DNA of 40,514 bases. Source: Flavobacterium tructae. GTDB lineage: Bacteria > Bacteroidota > Bacteroidia > Flavobacteriales > Flavobacteriaceae. A model generated the notes under the pieces. The model saw only the letters and a list, made by a program, of their open reading frames with translations. It was not told where the DNA came from and did not search any database. The stretch spans positions 1 to 40,514 of the forward strand of contig NZ_MUHH01000014.1 in assembly GCF_002217475.1 (NCBI RefSeq), written 5' to 3'. The position numbers and the translations under genes were made by a program. Below, one piece after another: positions 32,502 to 40,514 of the stretch (positions within the stretch are counted from its first letter, which is position 1; each line of letters begins with the position of its first letter).

Positions 32502-33697
32502 AACTACGATCGACCGAAACTTTCTGGCTTCTAAGGAATGCCATGAAAAAAAGCTACCCTTCTATCGATTCCGATAAAAACACAGCCATTTTGATTATTG
32601 GTGGCGGAATAACAGGTGCTTTGATCGCTTACAAGTTAATTACTGAAGGCAAAAAAATAATATTGGTCGACCGTCGTGATATTTGCAACGGAAGCACCGC
32701 TGCGAGTACCGCTTTACTACAATATGAAATTGACATTTCATTACACGAACTAATCAAAATGAGAGGATTAAACTGTGCCCTTGACAGTTACAGGAACGGT
32801 AAAAAAGCAATTTTTGACCTCCGAAACATCATCGATACTATAAAAAGCGATTGTCAGTTCGAATTCAAAAAAAGTATTTATTTCTGTTCTTTAATAAAAG
32901 ATCTCCAATTCCTGAAAGACGAATTTAAAATCCGAAAGGAAAATGGCTTTGACGTGAACTGGCTGGAAAAATGGGATCTTGAAAAATTGGGGCTCAATGC
33001 TCTGGCGGCAATCGAATCAAAAACTGCAGCAGTTATGGATCCTTTTAAGTTAGCCAATGATTTACTGATCTATTGCCAAAAAAAAGGAATGGAAATTCTG
33101 GACCGAACCAACATTACCTCTATTCAAAATCAAAAAGATAAACTAATTGCCGTTACTGAAAATAAATGTAGTATTACCGCAGATCACATTATACATTGCA
33201 GCGGTTACGAAAGTACCGAAACGCTAAAAGAAAAGGTTGTAGATTTGAAAAGCACCTATGTCATTGCTTCTGAAAGTCTCCCTACTCTTCCTGTGGCTTT
33301 CAGAAATGCAATTTTTTGGGATACCTCCTCTCCTTATCTCTATTTTAGAGCTACTTCAGACAATCGTGTTATTATGGGCGGTGGAGATGTAGCCTTTAAA
33401 GATCCTGTAAAACGCGATAAATTATTACCCAAAAAAGAGCAATTCTTATTGAAGAAGTTCCAACGAAAATTTCCGGATATTGATTTCAAAATTGATTATT
33501 CCTGGGCGGGAACTTTTGGAGAAACAAAAGATGGATTGCCCTATTTTGGAAAACCTGATCCCAATAAAAACGAACATTATGTCCTGGGTTTTGGTGGAAA
33601 CGGAATTACTTTTAGTGTCATAGGCATGAACTCAATTTTGGACTCTCTTAATAATAAAAAAAATCCGGATTTAGACTATTACAGGTTTGGGAGATAA
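32498..33697 (+). CDS. FAD-dependent oxidoreductase (DAO family)
   Basis: 399 residues. The dinucleotide-binding motif is IIGGGITG (33-40) with the closing acidic residue D58. The rest is a DAO-type fold: GSTAASTALLQYEIDISLHEL, an FAD-contact stretch VIMGGGDVAFK, and the ending SWAGTFGETKDGLPYFGK ... HYVLGFGGNGITFS. It probably oxidises an amine, amino acid or similar small molecule; the substrate is unclear. Its start overlaps the previous stop (ATGA). An earlier ATG seems unlikely. Confidence 0.88.
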   Translation: MKLRSTETFWLLRNAMKKSYPSIDSDKNTAILIIGGGITGALIAYKLITEGKKIILVDRRDICNGSTAASTALLQYEIDISLHELIKMRGLNCALDSYRNGKKAIFDLRNIIDTIKSDCQFEFKKSIYFCSLIKDLQFLKDEFKIRKENGFDVNWLEKWDLEKLGLNALAAIESKTAAVMDPFKLANDLLIYCQKKGMEILDRTNITSIQNQKDKLIAVTENKCSITADHIIHCSGYESTETLKEKVVDLKSTYVIASESLPTLPVAFRNAIFWDTSSPYLYFRATSDNRVIMGGGDVAFKDPVKRDKLLPKKEQFLLKKFQRKFPDIDFKIDYSWAGTFGETKDGLPYFGKPDPNKNEHYVLGFGGNGITFSVIGMNSILDSLNNKKNPDLDYYRFGR

Positions 33698-33874
33698 CTT
33701 TTATAGAAGTGCAGAGAAGCAAAGGTGCAAAGTTTTTTGTTGCATTCTGAAAGCTGGTTATTGAAGTTGAACTGCAAATAAAGCAAATGTTATTTTCTTC
33801 TCAAAGTTTTAATGAAACTCTTTAAAAGTAACTTTTAAAATCTTTACCTTACTGCTTTACAAAAACAGTGCTTC

Positions 33875-34390
33875 ATGAAAAGTTTTTCTTTCCCGCCCAT
33901 ATCCAACAAAGATGCTGTTATTCTGATTTTGGGCACCATGCCCGGAACCAAATCATTGGAACTGAATCAATATTACGGTCACAATCAGAATAATTTCTGG
34001 AAATTTATGTTTGTTATTTTGAAAGAGGATCTCTCTACTGATTATGAAACCCGAAAAACTTTGCTGCAAAAAAACAACATTGCGGTGTGGGATGTGTTAC
34101 AGCATTGTGACAGAATAGGGAGTTTGGACAGTGCTATTAAAAATGAAACACCTAACGATTTTGAAACCTTTTTAGAACAACATCCCAATATCACAACCAT
34201 TCTTTTTAACGGACAAAAAGCAGCAGCGTTCTTTAAAAAATATGTCCAGCTGAAGAAAAACTATCACTTGATCACACTACCCTCGACAAGTCCTGCAAAT
34301 GCAGGTAAAAGTTATGAATCTAAACTTCAGGAGTGGAAAATTTCTGTTGATCCACATCATAATAATGCATCGACACCTCACACAGATTAA
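33875..34390 (+). CDS. DNA-deoxyinosine glycosylase-like protein (UDG superfamily)
   Basis: 171 residues. Motif LGTMPGTKSLELNQYYGHNQNNFW (19-42) and the C-terminal LPSTSPANAG are typical of family 6 uracil/hypoxanthine-DNA glycosylases, in which a conserved Asn near this motif (here N39 or N40) supports catalysis. The enzyme should remove hypoxanthine formed by adenine deamination. It is monocistronic; the 177-base gap before it shows only A/T-rich sequence. The last ten residues are polar and variable. Confidence 0.88.
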   Translation: MKSFSFPPISNKDAVILILGTMPGTKSLELNQYYGHNQNNFWKFMFVILKEDLSTDYETRKTLLQKNNIAVWDVLQHCDRIGSLDSAIKNETPNDFETFLEQHPNITTILFNGQKAAAFFKKYVQLKKNYHLITLPSTSPANAGKSYESKLQEWKISVDPHHNNASTPHTD

Positions 34391-34506
34391 TTTTTTTTAA
34401 TACATTTAAGTTGTAAAAAACATTGATTGCGTTATTTTTTCTTTGAATAAGCTATTCTCTTCCGGAGTAGCCTTGTTACTTAATCGGAAACCAAAACGAT
34501 ATCATT

Positions 34507-34941
34507 ATGAAAATTCAAACTTACTACAATCATGTTCGGTTTTATACCCCGCATCATTTTGTTTATTATCCGGTTTTAGCACTATTCTTAGGCTGCAGTA
34601 TTTACTTCGCCTGTACGACCGAAAACACACTTATTTGGTCCTTTATAAGTGTTTGTTTTCTATTGCTGTTTTTTCTTGCCTATATGCTGCGCCAACATTA
34701 CGCCCTGACGCTTCAGAACCGAATCGTGAGGCTGGAACTTCGTTATCGCTATTTGAGCCTTACCGGAAAAAGGCTTGAAGAATTCGAGTACAAACTAACC
34801 GACGATCAGATTTTTGCTTTGAGATTTGCTCCTGACAACGAAATCCTGCCGCTTTTGGAAGATGCTCTTAAAAATAACCTCACCGGAGATGCTATAAAAA
34901 AAGCCATCGTGCACTGGAGAGCAGATTACAACAGGGTGTAA
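34507..34941 (+). CDS. DUF6526 family membrane protein
   Basis: 144 residues. Starts MKIQTYYNHVRFYTPHHFVYYP, with two helices (about 19-38 and 42-60) and a helical C-terminus LRYRYLSLTGKRLEEFEYKLTDDQIFALRFAPDNEILPLLEDALK. This matches DUF6526, a Bacteroidota family without known role. It faces the next gene, whose end is only 26 bases away. A second frame at 34443-34778 overlaps it and is not a gene. Confidence 0.88.
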   Translation: MKIQTYYNHVRFYTPHHFVYYPVLALFLGCSIYFACTTENTLIWSFISVCFLLLFFLAYMLRQHYALTLQNRIVRLELRYRYLSLTGKRLEEFEYKLTDDQIFALRFAPDNEILPLLEDALKNNLTGDAIKKAIVHWRADYNRV

Positions 34942-34966
34942 AACCAATGGAAAGGATAAACTTTCC

Positions 34967-36136
34967 CTAACCTCTGCTTCTGCGATTAAACAAAACATAT
35001 ACTAAAAAAAGAATCAGCCAAACGGTTACAATCACGCCAAAATACATCCCAATAATTGAAGGATGCAAATAATTAGGTTCGTAAAAAAGCTTATCAAAAG
35101 TGGTAAATTTCTCCATTAGTGCTTTTCGGTCAAAGCTGTTTCGAATTGTATTGAGTACTTCATCACGATGTTCTCTAAAATAAAATGCATCTGCGGCCAG
35201 TTCTTTAGGAACAATATTACTTTCAATTTTATACTTTTTTAAAAGAGTATCCAGCTTCTGAAAATTCAACTGCAACGAGTCTTTTCTGTATTTGTACAGC
35301 AGTTTATATCGCTGTACTGCGGCATCGTACTGTTGTTTTTCTCCTGCAATTCCTTCTACAGCCTTAAACAATGATTTATTCTCGAGAAAAATACAAATGC
35401 TATCGTCGTATTGAGGCTGTACCTCAACACCTCTGAATAGGATCTCTGTACTGTCTTTAATTACTTTTTTGGTTATAATTCTCTTCGAAAGTTCCTTTTG
35501 ATCTAAACCAATTTCGTCCAAAACCTTACCAGTTACGGTCGAGACTTTATCTAAATCGGTTGTGAGTACTTTCAAAGTATCTATGCTGTAATACGTGCTC
35601 TCTGTGTTGTAATAACCATTTGATATTAAAACGCTATCCACTACCTCCGTGACAGGATAGGGTTTTGGATATAAGATATTAACCGGATTAAACAATTTTT
35701 CAGAACTGTAAGAAGTGTAATTGTATAAAAACGGATTTAAAACATTCAGTAAAGTTTTATCTCTATTGAAATCAACTTCCGGAAGTTCGCTCCTTAATTT
35801 GGCATTCAATCCAAAACTATAACTGATAAAAAAGGAAAAACTCAGAAAACAAATCAGCAGTAATACCAAACCGGTTTTAAGCAGATTGGTCAAAGAATAA
35901 GGATATCGGGAATGATTTCTAATCAGAAATATCAGAAAGAAAAATAAAAACAAACCGCTGATGAAAAAATGGGAAATGGAAACATCATCATAAAATTTAA
36001 ATCTGTAAAATTCAAAATAGGAATTGATATTGGCAATGCCTTTAAAGGTAAAAAAACCATATAAAAAATACCCTAAATGAATGAACAGCAGTACCAAAAA
36101 AGACTTTACAAAGAATTGCTTTAATTTTTTTTCCAT
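34967..36136 (-). CDS. Membrane protein of unknown function
   Basis: 389 residues. Three hydrophobic helices near the start (about 10-28, 54-72, 87-110), a long polar region (115-360) with Lys/Asp/Glu-rich helices and no recognised domain, and one helix close to the end (365-384) before an Arg-rich tail. The polar part is probably periplasmic because of the basic end. I do not recognise a family. A TATATTTG promoter element precedes it at 36160-36167. Confidence 0.75.
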   Translation of the reverse strand: MEKKLKQFFVKSFLVLLFIHLGYFLYGFFTFKGIANINSYFEFYRFKFYDDVSISHFFISGLFLFFFLIFLIRNHSRYPYSLTNLLKTGLVLLLICFLSFSFFISYSFGLNAKLRSELPEVDFNRDKTLLNVLNPFLYNYTSYSSEKLFNPVNILYPKPYPVTEVVDSVLISNGYYNTESTYYSIDTLKVLTTDLDKVSTVTGKVLDEIGLDQKELSKRIITKKVIKDSTEILFRGVEVQPQYDDSICIFLENKSLFKAVEGIAGEKQQYDAAVQRYKLLYKYRKDSLQLNFQKLDTLLKKYKIESNIVPKELAADAFYFREHRDEVLNTIRNSFDRKALMEKFTTFDKLFYEPNYLHPSIIGMYFGVIVTVWLILFLVYVLFNRRSRG

Positions 36137-36159
36137 TTTTTATTTTGAGAATTTACTCT

Positions 36160-36167
36160 CAAATATA
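36160..36167 (-). promoter_or_regulatory. Promoter -7 element (TATATTTG), minus strand
   Basis: Matches TAnnTTTG 24 bases before the start at 36136. A small inverted repeat TTGAGA/TCTCAA (36144-36161) overlaps it. Confidence 0.5.
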
Positions 36168-36416
36168 GCCAATCTGATTTAAAAATGAAATTTTAAAACC
36201 CTCTTGAAGAAAATTCTCCAAATCAGAATGAGTCCTTTTTTCAGATTCCAATACAAATGAAATTGACACAAATCCAATGCAAAAAACAACATACACAATT
36301 GATAGTCAAATACATTAATACAAAGTAAAATTAAACAAAACAGAATTGTGCTATTATTTTTCGTTAACTTTAAAAGTCAAAAATTTATCCCTAAAATGAT
36401 AAATACTTGAGTTTTT

Positions 36417-36473
36417 TCGCCACGAATGCACGAATTATTTGAAATACAAATTCGTCAATTCATGGCGATTAGT
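36417..36473. repeat. Palindromic repeat (CGCCACGAATGCACGAATT)
   Basis: Arm TCGCCACGAATGCACGAATT (about 36418-36437) opposes AATTCGTCAATTCATGGCGA (about 36449-36468), with a few mismatches. It lies just behind the hydroxylase gene and has no T-run after it on either strand. The remaining 341-base gap holds only the promoter at 36160. Confidence 0.6.
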
Positions 36474-36477
36474 TATA

Positions 36478-37701
36478 CTATTCTGAAGTTTCCAATTGCA
36501 GTACAACTTCCTGATAATGTTTACTAAGTGAGAATAATTGCTCGGCAAAAATCATAATGGCAAGCGGGATGAAGAAAAAGGATAGCAGATTTTCTTCGTA
36601 TAAAAAATAAGTGGTTACCATAAAAATTCTTAGGTATTCCAGATAATAAATCCATCTTCTTTGTTCTAATAATGCCCCACAATTTACTAATGTTACCAGA
36701 ATAATTAACAGGACAAAAATTTTGTCTGAGACATTTAGTCCTTCAAAACAATACGTAAAAACCGTCAAAAGCAGCGTGGAAGCTCCAAGCTGGATATAGA
36801 GATAATTCTTAAATCGAAGCCTTTGATGCGGATTCGCTTTGTCCTGTAAAAAGCGTTTCTCTAAGGTTGGCCGAATATCCTGATCCATATGGGCAGGACT
36901 GCCAAATACCGCTTTCCATTTTTCTTTAAATCCTGTTGCGCGCTTCCACAGCTCATAAATCTCAAAATAGTAATGAAAATGCTGCCACAAGAAACTATAA
37001 CTTTTGAGCGGATGTGTTAAACCGTATTTTGGTTTTTCTTCTTCTTCCTGAAAAGTTCCGAAAAGACGATCCCAAAAGGTAAACATATCTCCATAATTTT
37101 TATCAAGATATTTTTCATCAGATGCGTGATGTACGCCATGTACAGAAGGCGTAACAAAAACATACTCCAGCCATTTTATTCTGCCAACAAGCTGCGTATG
37201 CGTAAAAAAAGAATAAGCTCCGTGCACAATCAGCATGGTAATAACCATAGAGGGGTGAAAACCGATAAGCGGCAGTACACACCAAAATCCTGTTCTAATC
37301 ACAGCCTGAAAAGTTGTAATTCTGGCAGCCGCAGTAAAATTAAATTCTTCGCTATGATGATGTACGATGTGTGCTGCCCAGAAAAAATTGACTTCATGCC
37401 CCAATCGGTGGTACCAATACCAGACAAAATCGGTGGCAAGAATTAAGGCAATCCACACAAAAACACTATTCGAAATGTCAAAAAATCGATAATTATCATA
37501 AATCAAATAATACAACTGGTAAAAACTGGCTGCCACAAACAAGTTAATCAAACGCTCTGCGATACCAATGCTAATATTTGAAACTGAACTTTCATAATTA
37601 AAAATTTCCGGTCTCTTTCGTCGTTGTGCAAGCTTGTATTCTAAAAAGAGAAAGAGAAAAAAAGCAGGCATCGCGAAAGCTAGAAAATTAATATGTTCCA
37701 T
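36478..37701 (-). CDS. Sterol desaturase/fatty acid hydroxylase family protein
   Basis: 407 residues. The di-iron His boxes are complete: HRLGH (98-102), HIVHHH (111-116), H168 and HGVHH (188-192). Several membrane helices surround them, and the C-terminal third adds more helices (about 305-395). Length and layout resemble bacterial relatives of alkylglycerol monooxygenase. It should hydroxylate or desaturate a membrane lipid; the substrate is unknown. It stands alone on the minus strand. Confidence 0.88.
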   Translation of the reverse strand: MEHINFLAFAMPAFFLFLFLEYKLAQRRKRPEIFNYESSVSNISIGIAERLINLFVAASFYQLYYLIYDNYRFFDISNSVFVWIALILATDFVWYWYHRLGHEVNFFWAAHIVHHHSEEFNFTAAARITTFQAVIRTGFWCVLPLIGFHPSMVITMLIVHGAYSFFTHTQLVGRIKWLEYVFVTPSVHGVHHASDEKYLDKNYGDMFTFWDRLFGTFQEEEEKPKYGLTHPLKSYSFLWQHFHYYFEIYELWKRATGFKEKWKAVFGSPAHMDQDIRPTLEKRFLQDKANPHQRLRFKNYLYIQLGASTLLLTVFTYCFEGLNVSDKIFVLLIILVTLVNCGALLEQRRWIYYLEYLRIFMVTTYFLYEENLLSFFFIPLAIMIFAEQLFSLSKHYQEVVLQLETSE

Positions 37702-37860
37702 TTTAAAAAATACTTATTTAATTCATAAAAAAACACAAAGCAGTAGTACTTCTATATCCTTATAAAAACAAAGACATTTTCATCAATCAACAAGTTCTTT
37801 TCGGCTGAAAATCTTCTTATTAATTGATGAAAACAATCTTTACTATTAAAAATCTAATTT

Positions 37861-39147
37861 TTAATTCTGTTTAAATTTCGGAGTGTCCAGCGCTACTTCT
37901 TTTACAGATTGAGTATCGGCTACCTTTTTCAACGCAATAATATAAGCTGCAATACGCGGTGTTACATTATATTTGGCAGCAATTCTGAAAACCGTCTCAA
38001 ATCCTTTTTGTAAGATGTCCTCTAAACGTGTATTAATCTGATGAATTCTCCAGGACTCCAGAAGCGAATTCTGAAGCCATTCAAAATACGAAACCGTAAC
38101 TCCACCCGCATTGGCCAGAATATCCGGAACCACTAAAACATTGTTATCGTGTAGTATTTTATCCGCATCGGAAGAAATCGGTCCGTTGGCACCTTCCACA
38201 ATAATTTTAGCACGAATATCATTAGCGTTCTTTTGTGTAATCACATCTTCTGTGGCAGCAGGAATCAGTACATCCACTTCTAACAGCAATAAATCCTCAT
38301 GTTTAATAGCAACTGAATTCGGATATCCTTTAATACTTTTATTGTTCAAATTGTAGTACAAAATCAATTCCGGAATATTAAGTCCTTCAGGATTGTAAAA
38401 CGCTTCGGAAACATCACTAACCGCTACCACTTTTAGTCCTTTTTCAAATAAAAACAAGGCCGAATGCAATCCAACATTTCCAAAACCCTGAATGGCTACT
38501 GTAGATTTTGCAGGTCTGAGTTTTAATTTTTCAAGGGCCAATAAAGTGATGATACTAACCCCTCTTCCTGTTGCTTCTACCCTGCCTAATGAACCGCCGG
38601 AATGCAAATGTTTTCCGGTTACTACCGCGTGAATTGTTTTGCCATGAAGTATAGAAAACTCATCCATTAACCATCCCATCTCATCGGGACCCGTTCCCAT
38701 GTCGGGAGCCGGAACATCTTTTTCAGGCCCGAAAATATCGATTAAAGCTTTGGTATAAGCTCTTGTAATTTTCTCTAATTCATTCTTAGAAAGTGTCGTG
38801 GGATCACAAATAATTCCACCTTTTGCTCCTCCAAACGGAATCCCGGTCACAGCTGATTTCCAGGTCATCCAGGCAGCCAGCGCTTTTACTTCGTCAAGGT
38901 TCACTCCCTTATCATATCGGATTCCGCCTTTTGACGGCCCTAAAGCGGTATTGTGTATAATTCGGTAACCTTCAAAGTTCTTTTCAGAACCGTTGTCCAG
39001 GGTAATTGAAAAATTAACGACAATTTGCTTTTCCGGACGCTGGAGTTTTTGCCTGATCGATTCGTCTAATCTAAGGATGTCGGCGGCAATGTTAAAACGA
39101 TCAATCATGGATTGAAAGGGGTTCTGTTTTATTAATTCTGCACTCAT
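37861..39147 (-). CDS. Glutamate dehydrogenase (Glu/Leu/Phe/Val family)
   Basis: 428 residues. Active-site Lys residues K73, K97 and K109 (PFGGAKGG) and D149 have the same spacing as K89, K113, K125 and D165 of Clostridium symbiosum glutamate dehydrogenase. The nucleotide domain has GFGNVG (about 218). The length of about 428 is that of the hexameric NAD-type enzymes. It interconverts glutamate and 2-oxoglutarate with ammonia. It is monocistronic. A short peptide gene and terminator lie 170-310 bases upstream on the same strand. Confidence 0.93.
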   Translation of the reverse strand: MSAELIKQNPFQSMIDRFNIAADILRLDESIRQKLQRPEKQIVVNFSITLDNGSEKNFEGYRIIHNTALGPSKGGIRYDKGVNLDEVKALAAWMTWKSAVTGIPFGGAKGGIICDPTTLSKNELEKITRAYTKALIDIFGPEKDVPAPDMGTGPDEMGWLMDEFSILHGKTIHAVVTGKHLHSGGSLGRVEATGRGVSIITLLALEKLKLRPAKSTVAIQGFGNVGLHSALFLFEKGLKVVAVSDVSEAFYNPEGLNIPELILYYNLNNKSIKGYPNSVAIKHEDLLLLEVDVLIPAATEDVITQKNANDIRAKIIVEGANGPISSDADKILHDNNVLVVPDILANAGGVTVSYFEWLQNSLLESWRIHQINTRLEDILQKGFETVFRIAAKYNVTPRIAAYIIALKKVADTQSVKEVALDTPKFKQN

Positions 39148-39305
39148 ATTATATCGTTTAATTGGGGTTATTATTTTTATCTTTTACAAAAGTCTTTTCT
39201 AAGGTTTATGGATACTTGCTCTAACATGGGATTTTCCTAAAACAGCGTCGCATCATAACACTGGTATTTCTATTGGTTCTCATTTTGTTTCTTTTTTTTC
39301 AGTTC

Positions 39306-39345
39306 TAAAAAAAGCCTTTCATTGGTGCATGAAAGGCTAAAAAAA
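39306..39345 (-). terminator. Terminator behind short peptide gene
   Basis: AGCCTTTCAT (39313-39322) pairs perfectly with ATGAAAGGCT (39329-39338). On the minus strand it is followed by seven T. It lies 25 bases past the stop of the 28-codon frame and upstream of the glutamate dehydrogenase gene. Confidence 0.85.
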
Positions 39346-39368
39346 AAAATAACAAGTAAATTTCTCTA

Positions 39369-39455
39369 TCAACGCCATTTCATCACATAGTCCTGCATGC
39401 GACACATCGTGAAGCCACATAAAGATGAGATGATATTTTGACTATAGTTCTTCAT
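39369..39455 (-). CDS. Probable 28-residue leader-type peptide
   Basis: On the minus strand ATG at 39455 opens a frame of 28 codons ending TGA. The peptide starts MKNYSQNIISS and continues LCGFTMCRMQDYVMKWR: two Cys and four Met in 28 residues. A TAGATTTG promoter element (39464-39471) stands only eight bases before the ATG, so the mRNA would be almost leaderless. A strong terminator follows at once. A short leader peptide plus terminator is the layout of an attenuator, but the next gene is about 220 bases on and may have its own promoter. Confidence 0.55.
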   Translation of the reverse strand: MKNYSQNIISSLCGFTMCRMQDYVMKWR

Positions 39456-39463
39456 TGTTATTG

Positions 39464-39471
39464 CAAATCTA
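39464..39471 (-). promoter_or_regulatory. Promoter -7 element (TAGATTTG), minus strand
   Basis: Matches TAnnTTTG. It lies eight bases before the peptide ATG. No clear -33 partner. Confidence 0.5.
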
Positions 39472-39577
39472 TAAAATATATTTCATAAATTCTATAGAAT
39501 TAGTAGAGTTTATTTTTGAAAAATGAAAAAATTAACAAATAACACCTGTTAATCAACACAATACATTCTGTAAAATT

Positions 39578-40432
39578 TTATTTAAACTGAGAAACAACAA
39601 TAAAAATGATCGCTATTAAAGCTAAAAAGATACCAATAAAGTTAATTTTAGATAATTTTTCTTTGAAAAAAAGCAAGCCAACAAAACTTCCTAAAACAAT
39701 AACTCCCATGTTCATTCCTGCAAAAACTGTCGATGGGTTTTCAGCAAATGCTTTATGTGCCTTTAAATAGAACAGGATATTTCCGAAATTGAAGATCCCC
39801 ACCAGGGCACCAAAAAGAATATTTTTGGAGTCCAATTTCCTCTTTTTTATGCCTATTTCATAAATCGAAATTAAAAACGCTACTGCTAAGGCGATACAGA
39901 ACACCACAAACAAAGAGGTTGGATAAGGCAAAGTAGTATAAAGAGCGATTTGTTTGAAGAGAATATCAATAATGCCAAAACCTACCAGAACCACTGCGGG
40001 ATAAATCCATTTATTCTCTGTGGTATCCGGTTGCTTTTTTAAGATAAGTAAAAGCGCCAGAAAGCCAATTAGCAACCCAATAATTTTATAGGTATTAAAT
40101 TCTTCTTTAAAGATGAACCAGGCCGCCAGAATTGGGATGAATAACGATAATCGCTGGGCTGTATCTGTTTTCACAATCCCAACATTTTTTATGGAAGCTA
40201 CCAGAAACAAAAAGACTACCGGCAATAATATCCCAATCGCAATGTAAATATTCCAGGGAGCGTTTGCATCAACTTCCTTTAAATTTGGACTAAAAGTAAA
40301 ATAACAAAGTGCTAAAGCAACAATATAATTGAACGCAATAATCTGAGTGGGATGTGTATTGTATTTTCGGGTTATTTTAAAGATCACACCAACAATTACA
40401 CTGCACAAAATACTGAGGATAAGAAACAACAT
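39578..40432 (-). CDS. EamA/DMT-family transporter
   Basis: 284 residues from the ATG at 40432, with ten membrane helices in two EamA repeats (first about 1-130, second about 145-284). Typical phrases are TAQRLSLFIPILAAWFIFKEEF and the end of repeat two, VFAGMNMGVIVLGSFVGLLFFKEKLSKINFIGIFLAL. It moves small metabolites or amino acids, with substrate unknown. A TTG at 40453 is in frame but belongs to the promoter element TATTTTTG (40451-40458), so the ATG is the start. Confidence 0.88.
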   Translation of the reverse strand: MLFLILSILCSVIVGVIFKITRKYNTHPTQIIAFNYIVALALCYFTFSPNLKEVDANAPWNIYIAIGILLPVVFLFLVASIKNVGIVKTDTAQRLSLFIPILAAWFIFKEEFNTYKIIGLLIGFLALLLILKKQPDTTENKWIYPAVVLVGFGIIDILFKQIALYTTLPYPTSLFVVFCIALAVAFLISIYEIGIKKRKLDSKNILFGALVGIFNFGNILFYLKAHKAFAENPSTVFAGMNMGVIVLGSFVGLLFFKEKLSKINFIGIFLALIAIIFIVVSQFK

Positions 40433-40450
40433 AGGATTATATTTTGAATG

Positions 40451-40458
40451 CAAAAATA
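40451..40458 (-). promoter_or_regulatory. Promoter -7 element (TATTTTTG), minus strand
   Basis: Matches TAnnTTTG, 19 bases before the EamA start, and decides it. Confidence 0.6.
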
Positions 40459-40498
40459 GTACTTAAACTTCTTTTGTTTTGCCTTTTATAAAAAATTC

Positions 40499-40514
40499 AA
40501 ACCCGACAGGTTTT
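40499..40514. repeat. Left half of CCCGACAGG hairpin, cut by window end
   Basis: AAACCCGACAGGTTTT is the left arm of the hairpin at 348-380. The right arm would lie beyond the window. Confidence 0.6.

Noticed and set aside
34443..34778. 111-codon frame overlapping the DUF6526 gene
   Set aside because: It is out of frame with the recognisable family protein at 34507-34941 and has low-complexity, unlikely composition.
36417..36473. Terminator of the hydroxylase gene
   Set aside because: On the minus strand the stem is followed by A rather than T, so it was kept only as a repeat.
37126..37446. 106-codon plus-strand frame
   Set aside because: It lies antisense within the fatty acid hydroxylase gene, whose His boxes are intact.

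Overview
The window looks like a chromosomal stretch from a Flavobacterium-type bacterium (Bacteroidota). Signs of this are AT-rich DNA, many promoters of the Bacteroidota form TAnnTTTG with little Shine-Dalgarno signal, intergenic repeats of flavobacterial character, and families common in that group (LytTR two-component pair, DUF4386, DUF6526, orphan HicB-like protein, MlaE/F/D without MlaB/C). I saw no tRNA, rRNA, CRISPR array, transposase or phage gene. Species cannot be fixed from sequence alone.

Layout. 1-2113: start of a cut-off lipoprotein gene, a PepSY-like secreted protein, a DUF4386 membrane protein, then terminators and a repeat hairpin. 2114-9892: a LytS-type histidine kinase and LytTR regulator (minus strand) diverge from an efflux operon (outer-membrane TolC-like protein, RND pump, lipoprotein adaptor). 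A perfect 14-bp-arm palindrome lies between them. 9893-11800: an AT-richer block bounded by terminators, with three genes: an unrecognised protein, a Cys-rich exported membrane protein and a GIY-YIG nuclease-like protein. This is the best candidate for an undescribed accessory system. 11804-16630: small stress and regulatory genes (ArsR plus SRPBCC, AraC, DoxX plus cupin, MarR-GNAT fusion) among many repeats. 16836-24452: orphan HicB-like gene, then a TetR regulator and a second RND efflux operon. A 25-bp operator-like motif occurs once before tetR and four times before the efflux operon. A 37-codon single-helix membrane protein, not previously apparent as a long ORF, sits between pump and outer-membrane genes. 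24926-29360: lipoprotein, Crp-like regulator, GNAT, DoxX-like, VOC, DinB and membrane proteins. 29611-33697: Mla lipid-transport genes followed by a low-affinity iron permease family protein and an FAD oxidoreductase. 33875-40432: deoxyinosine glycosylase-like protein, DUF6526, a membrane protein of unknown function, fatty acid hydroxylase family protein, glutamate dehydrogenase and an EamA transporter. Between the last two lies a probable 28-codon, almost leaderless peptide gene followed directly by a terminator.

How genes work together. Two complete tripartite efflux pumps are present, each beside its own likely regulator (LytTR pair and TetR). MlaE-MlaF-MlaD form one lipid importer/exporter. 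The repeats fall into several classes: palindromic elements, 7-8 bp tandem arrays, and one class whose copies carry a promoter. Function calls come from reading the protein sequences; no searches were run.
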